This document shows positions 62,175-64,000 of a DNA stretch of 64,000 nt, one piece after another; positions within the stretch are counted from its first letter, which is position 1, and every line of letters starts with the position of its first letter. The notes under the pieces are model-generated. The model was not told where the DNA came from. It saw nothing but the letters and a program-made list of their open reading frames with translations, and did no database searches. The DNA lies in contig NZ_BCYO01000006.1 of NCBI RefSeq assembly GCF_001598235.1, forward strand, positions 62,001 to 126,000, in the 5' to 3' direction. The position numbers were made by a program, and so were the translations under genes. This DNA is from Polaromonas jejuensis NBRC 106434. GTDB lineage: Bacteria > Pseudomonadota > Gammaproteobacteria > Burkholderiales > Burkholderiaceae_C.

Positions 62175-64000
62175 TTACACCAGAACCCGCTCAATCCCGC
62201 CGTGGTTGGCCGCTTCCACATAGGCCGGCAGCCATTCCTTGCCCAGAATCTGGTTGGCCATTTCGACCACGATGTAATCGGCTTCGAGCAGACCATTTTG
62301 CAGGTCGTTGCCATAGCGTGACAGGCCTTGCAGGCAGCTGGGGCAGCTGGTGAGTATCTTGATGTTGTCCTTCTCGCCCACGGCGCCCGAATCCCGCAGC
62401 GCGGCTTCACCCTTTTGCAGCTCCTCTTCCTTGCGGAAACGGATCTGCGTCGAAATATCGGGACGGGTGACGCCCAGCGTGCCCGATTCGCCGCAGCAGC
62501 GCTCGTTTTTCAGCACGTTGTCACCAAGCAGCGCCTTGACGGTCTTCATGGGTTCCTGCAGCTTCATCGGGCTGTGGCAGGGGTCGTGGTACAGGTAGCC
62601 CTTACCAGGTTGATCGGTCTGCAGCGTGATGCCTTTTTCCAGCAGGTACTCGTGGATGTCGATGATGCGGCAGCCCGGGAAAATCTTCTCGAACTCATAG
62701 CCCTGCAGCTGGTCGTAGCAGGTGCCGCAACTGACGACCACGGTCTTGATGTCCAGGTAGTTCAGCGTATTGGCCACGCGGTGGAACAGCACCCGGTTGT
62801 CGGTGATGATTTTCTCGGCCTTGTCGAACTGCCCGCTGCCGCGCTGCGGATAACCGCAGCACAGATAGCCCGGCGGCAGCACGGTCTGCACGCCGGCATG
62901 CCACAGCATGGCCTGCGTCGCCAGGCCGACCTGGCTGAACAGGCGCTCGGAGCCGCAACCGGGGAAGTAAAACACCGCCTCGGTTTCCGCCGTGGTGCTT
63001 TTCGGGTTGCGAATGATGGGGACGTAATCCTTGTCTTCAATGTCGAGCAGGGCCCGCGCGGTCTTTTTGGGCAGGCCACCGGGCATCTTCTTGTTGATGA
63101 AGTGAATCACCTGCTCCTTGACCGGTGCCTTGCCCACCGTGGCGGGCGGCTTGGCCGTCTGCTTTTTGGTCAGGGCACGCAACACATCGTTGGCGGCGCG
63201 CTGGGCCTTGAAGCCGACATCGACCATGGCGCTGCGCATGAACTTGATGGTTTGCGGACTGGTCGCATTGAGGAACATCATCGCCGCCGCGTTGCCGGGG
63301 CGGAAGGATTTCTGCCCCATCTTGCGCAGCAGGTTGCGCATGTTCATCGACACTTCGCCAAAGTCGATGTCCACCGGGCAGGGTGTCAGGCACTTGTGGC
63401 AGACCGTGCAATGGTCGGCCACATCCTCAAACTCTTCCCAGTGCTTGATGCTGATGCCGCGCCGGGTTTGCTCCTCATACAGGAAGGCCTCGACCAGCAG
63501 CGAGGTCGCCAGAATCTTGTTGCGCGGGCTGTACAGCAGGTTGGCGCGCGGCACGTGCGTGGCGCACACCGGCTTGCATTTGCCGCAGCGCAGGCAGTCC
63601 TTCACGCTGTCGGCAATGGCGCCGATGTCGCTTTGCTGCATGATCAGCGACTCGTGGCCCATCAAGCCGAAGCTGGGCGTGTAGGCATTGGTCAAATCGG
63701 CCTGCAGTCCTTGCTCTTCCTGTGTATTCAGCTCCGTATTTCGGAGCAACTTGCCCTTGTTGAAGCGCCCCTCGGGATCGACTTTCTGCTTGTACTCGGT
63801 GAAGGGGCGCAGTTCCTCATCGGTCAGGAATTCGAGCTTGGTAATGCCGATGCCGTGCTCACCGGAAATCACGCCGTCAAGCGAGCGCGCCAGCACCATG
63901 ATGCGCGCCACGGCCTCATGCGCGGTTTGCAGCATCTCGTAGTCATCGCTGTTGACGGGCAGGTTGGTGTGCACATTGCCGTCGCCCGCATGCATGTGCA
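62175..64000 (-). CDS. FAD-linked/Fe-S oxidoreductase with C-terminal GlpC-like module (N-terminus outside window)
   Basis: This is the C-terminal part (about 608 codons) of a large FAD/FMN oxidoreductase. The fragment opens with the end of an FAD-linked oxidase domain (MHAGDGNVHTNLPV, GEHGIGITKLEF), then two 4Fe-4S motifs (CLRCGKCKPVC, CTVCHKCLTPCP) and two CCG-type cysteine clusters (FPGCGSERL...CCGYPQRG and HDPCHSPMKL...CCGESGT). Proteins of this DUF3683-like kind are typically about 1,250-1,300 aa and are glycolate/lactate-dehydrogenase-like; the substrate is unknown. The gene starts beyond the window's right edge. Confidence 0.85.
   Translation of the reverse strand, partial: HMHAGDGNVHTNLPVNSDDYEMLQTAHEAVARIMVLARSLDGVISGEHGIGITKLEFLTDEELRPFTEYKQKVDPEGRFNKGKLLRNTELNTQEEQGLQADLTNAYTPSFGLMGHESLIMQQSDIGAIADSVKDCLRCGKCKPVCATHVPRANLLYSPRNKILATSLLVEAFLYEEQTRRGISIKHWEEFEDVADHCTVCHKCLTPCPVDIDFGEVSMNMRNLLRKMGQKSFRPGNAAAMMFLNATSPQTIKFMRSAMVDVGFKAQRAANDVLRALTKKQTAKPPATVGKAPVKEQVIHFINKKMPGGLPKKTARALLDIEDKDYVPIIRNPKSTTAETEAVFYFPGCGSERLFSQVGLATQAMLWHAGVQTVLPPGYLCCGYPQRGSGQFDKAEKIITDNRVLFHRVANTLNYLDIKTVVVSCGTCYDQLQGYEFEKIFPGCRIIDIHEYLLEKGITLQTDQPGKGYLYHDPCHSPMKLQEPMKTVKALLGDNVLKNERCCGESGTLGVTRPDISTQIRFRKEEELQKGEAALRDSGAVGEKDNIKILTSCPSCLQGLSRYGNDLQNGLLEADYIVVEMANQILGKEWLPAYVEAANHGGIERVLV

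Overview
The window is about 64 kb of GC-rich, densely coding DNA from a betaproteobacterium. The protein repertoire (DUF3460, ApbC next to MetG, GpmA-CtpA-MoeB, FmdB-DUF502-AspS-NudB, UbiE-Tim44-UbiJ-UbiB) and a dispersed ~60 bp repeat with a TATAGC...GCGCCCG core suggest Burkholderiales, family Comamonadaceae, probably a Polaromonas- or Rhodoferax-like chromosome. The genus is inference. I saw no tRNA, rRNA, CRISPR array or prophage.

Region 1 (1-5719) is an accessory catabolic operon on the minus strand: a 23-codon reading frame, a fused DctQM TRAP permease, a transketolase split into N- and C-terminal subunits, and an SDR dehydrogenase cut by the window edge. A divergent LysR regulator with a T-N11-A dyad and a clear promoter controls it. 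No TRAP binding protein is present. Region 2 (5828-6832) is an IS630-type element with a frameshifted transposase that lacks its last catalytic acid.

Region 3 (6917-20311) is mostly core: acylphosphatase, a LysR regulator, ApbC, MetG, a 7TMR-DISM/GGDEF-like membrane protein, a SulP anion transporter, a LysR-MFS pair, a lipoprotein, DUF3460 and ScpA. Region 4 (20344-37575) is a cofactor block. nadB is separated from nadC-nadA by a complete SUF Fe-S assembly operon (Rrf2 regulator, SufBCDS, SufU, SufT-like, Rieske). panD, bioADFB and panBC follow. NadA and BioB need the Fe-S clusters that SUF builds.

Region 5 (37786-44076) holds a cupin, GpsA, SecB, GrxC, a rhodanese, GpmA, CtpA and MoeB. Region 6 (44308-49569) is a signalling and envelope-stress block: an orphan receiver, a NarL-type regulator, a CHASE3 histidine kinase, DUF1328, DUF883, two BON-domain proteins and a thermonuclease-like lipoprotein. 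A shared CCTAC-type palindrome lies upstream of some of these genes.

Region 7 (49784-56970) carries DUF429, a BLUF blue-light sensor four bases behind folE, a ClsB-like phospholipase D protein, NudB, AspS, DUF502 and FmdB. Region 8 (57104-64000) carries the ubiquinone genes ubiB, ubiJ and ubiE with a Tim44-like gene among them, DUF971, a HIT protein and the C-terminal part of a very large FAD/Fe-S oxidoreductase.

Eight copies of the dispersed repeat are scattered across intergenic and genic positions. Some provide the stop codons of unrelated genes, one abuts a start codon, and one lies in frame inside ubiJ.
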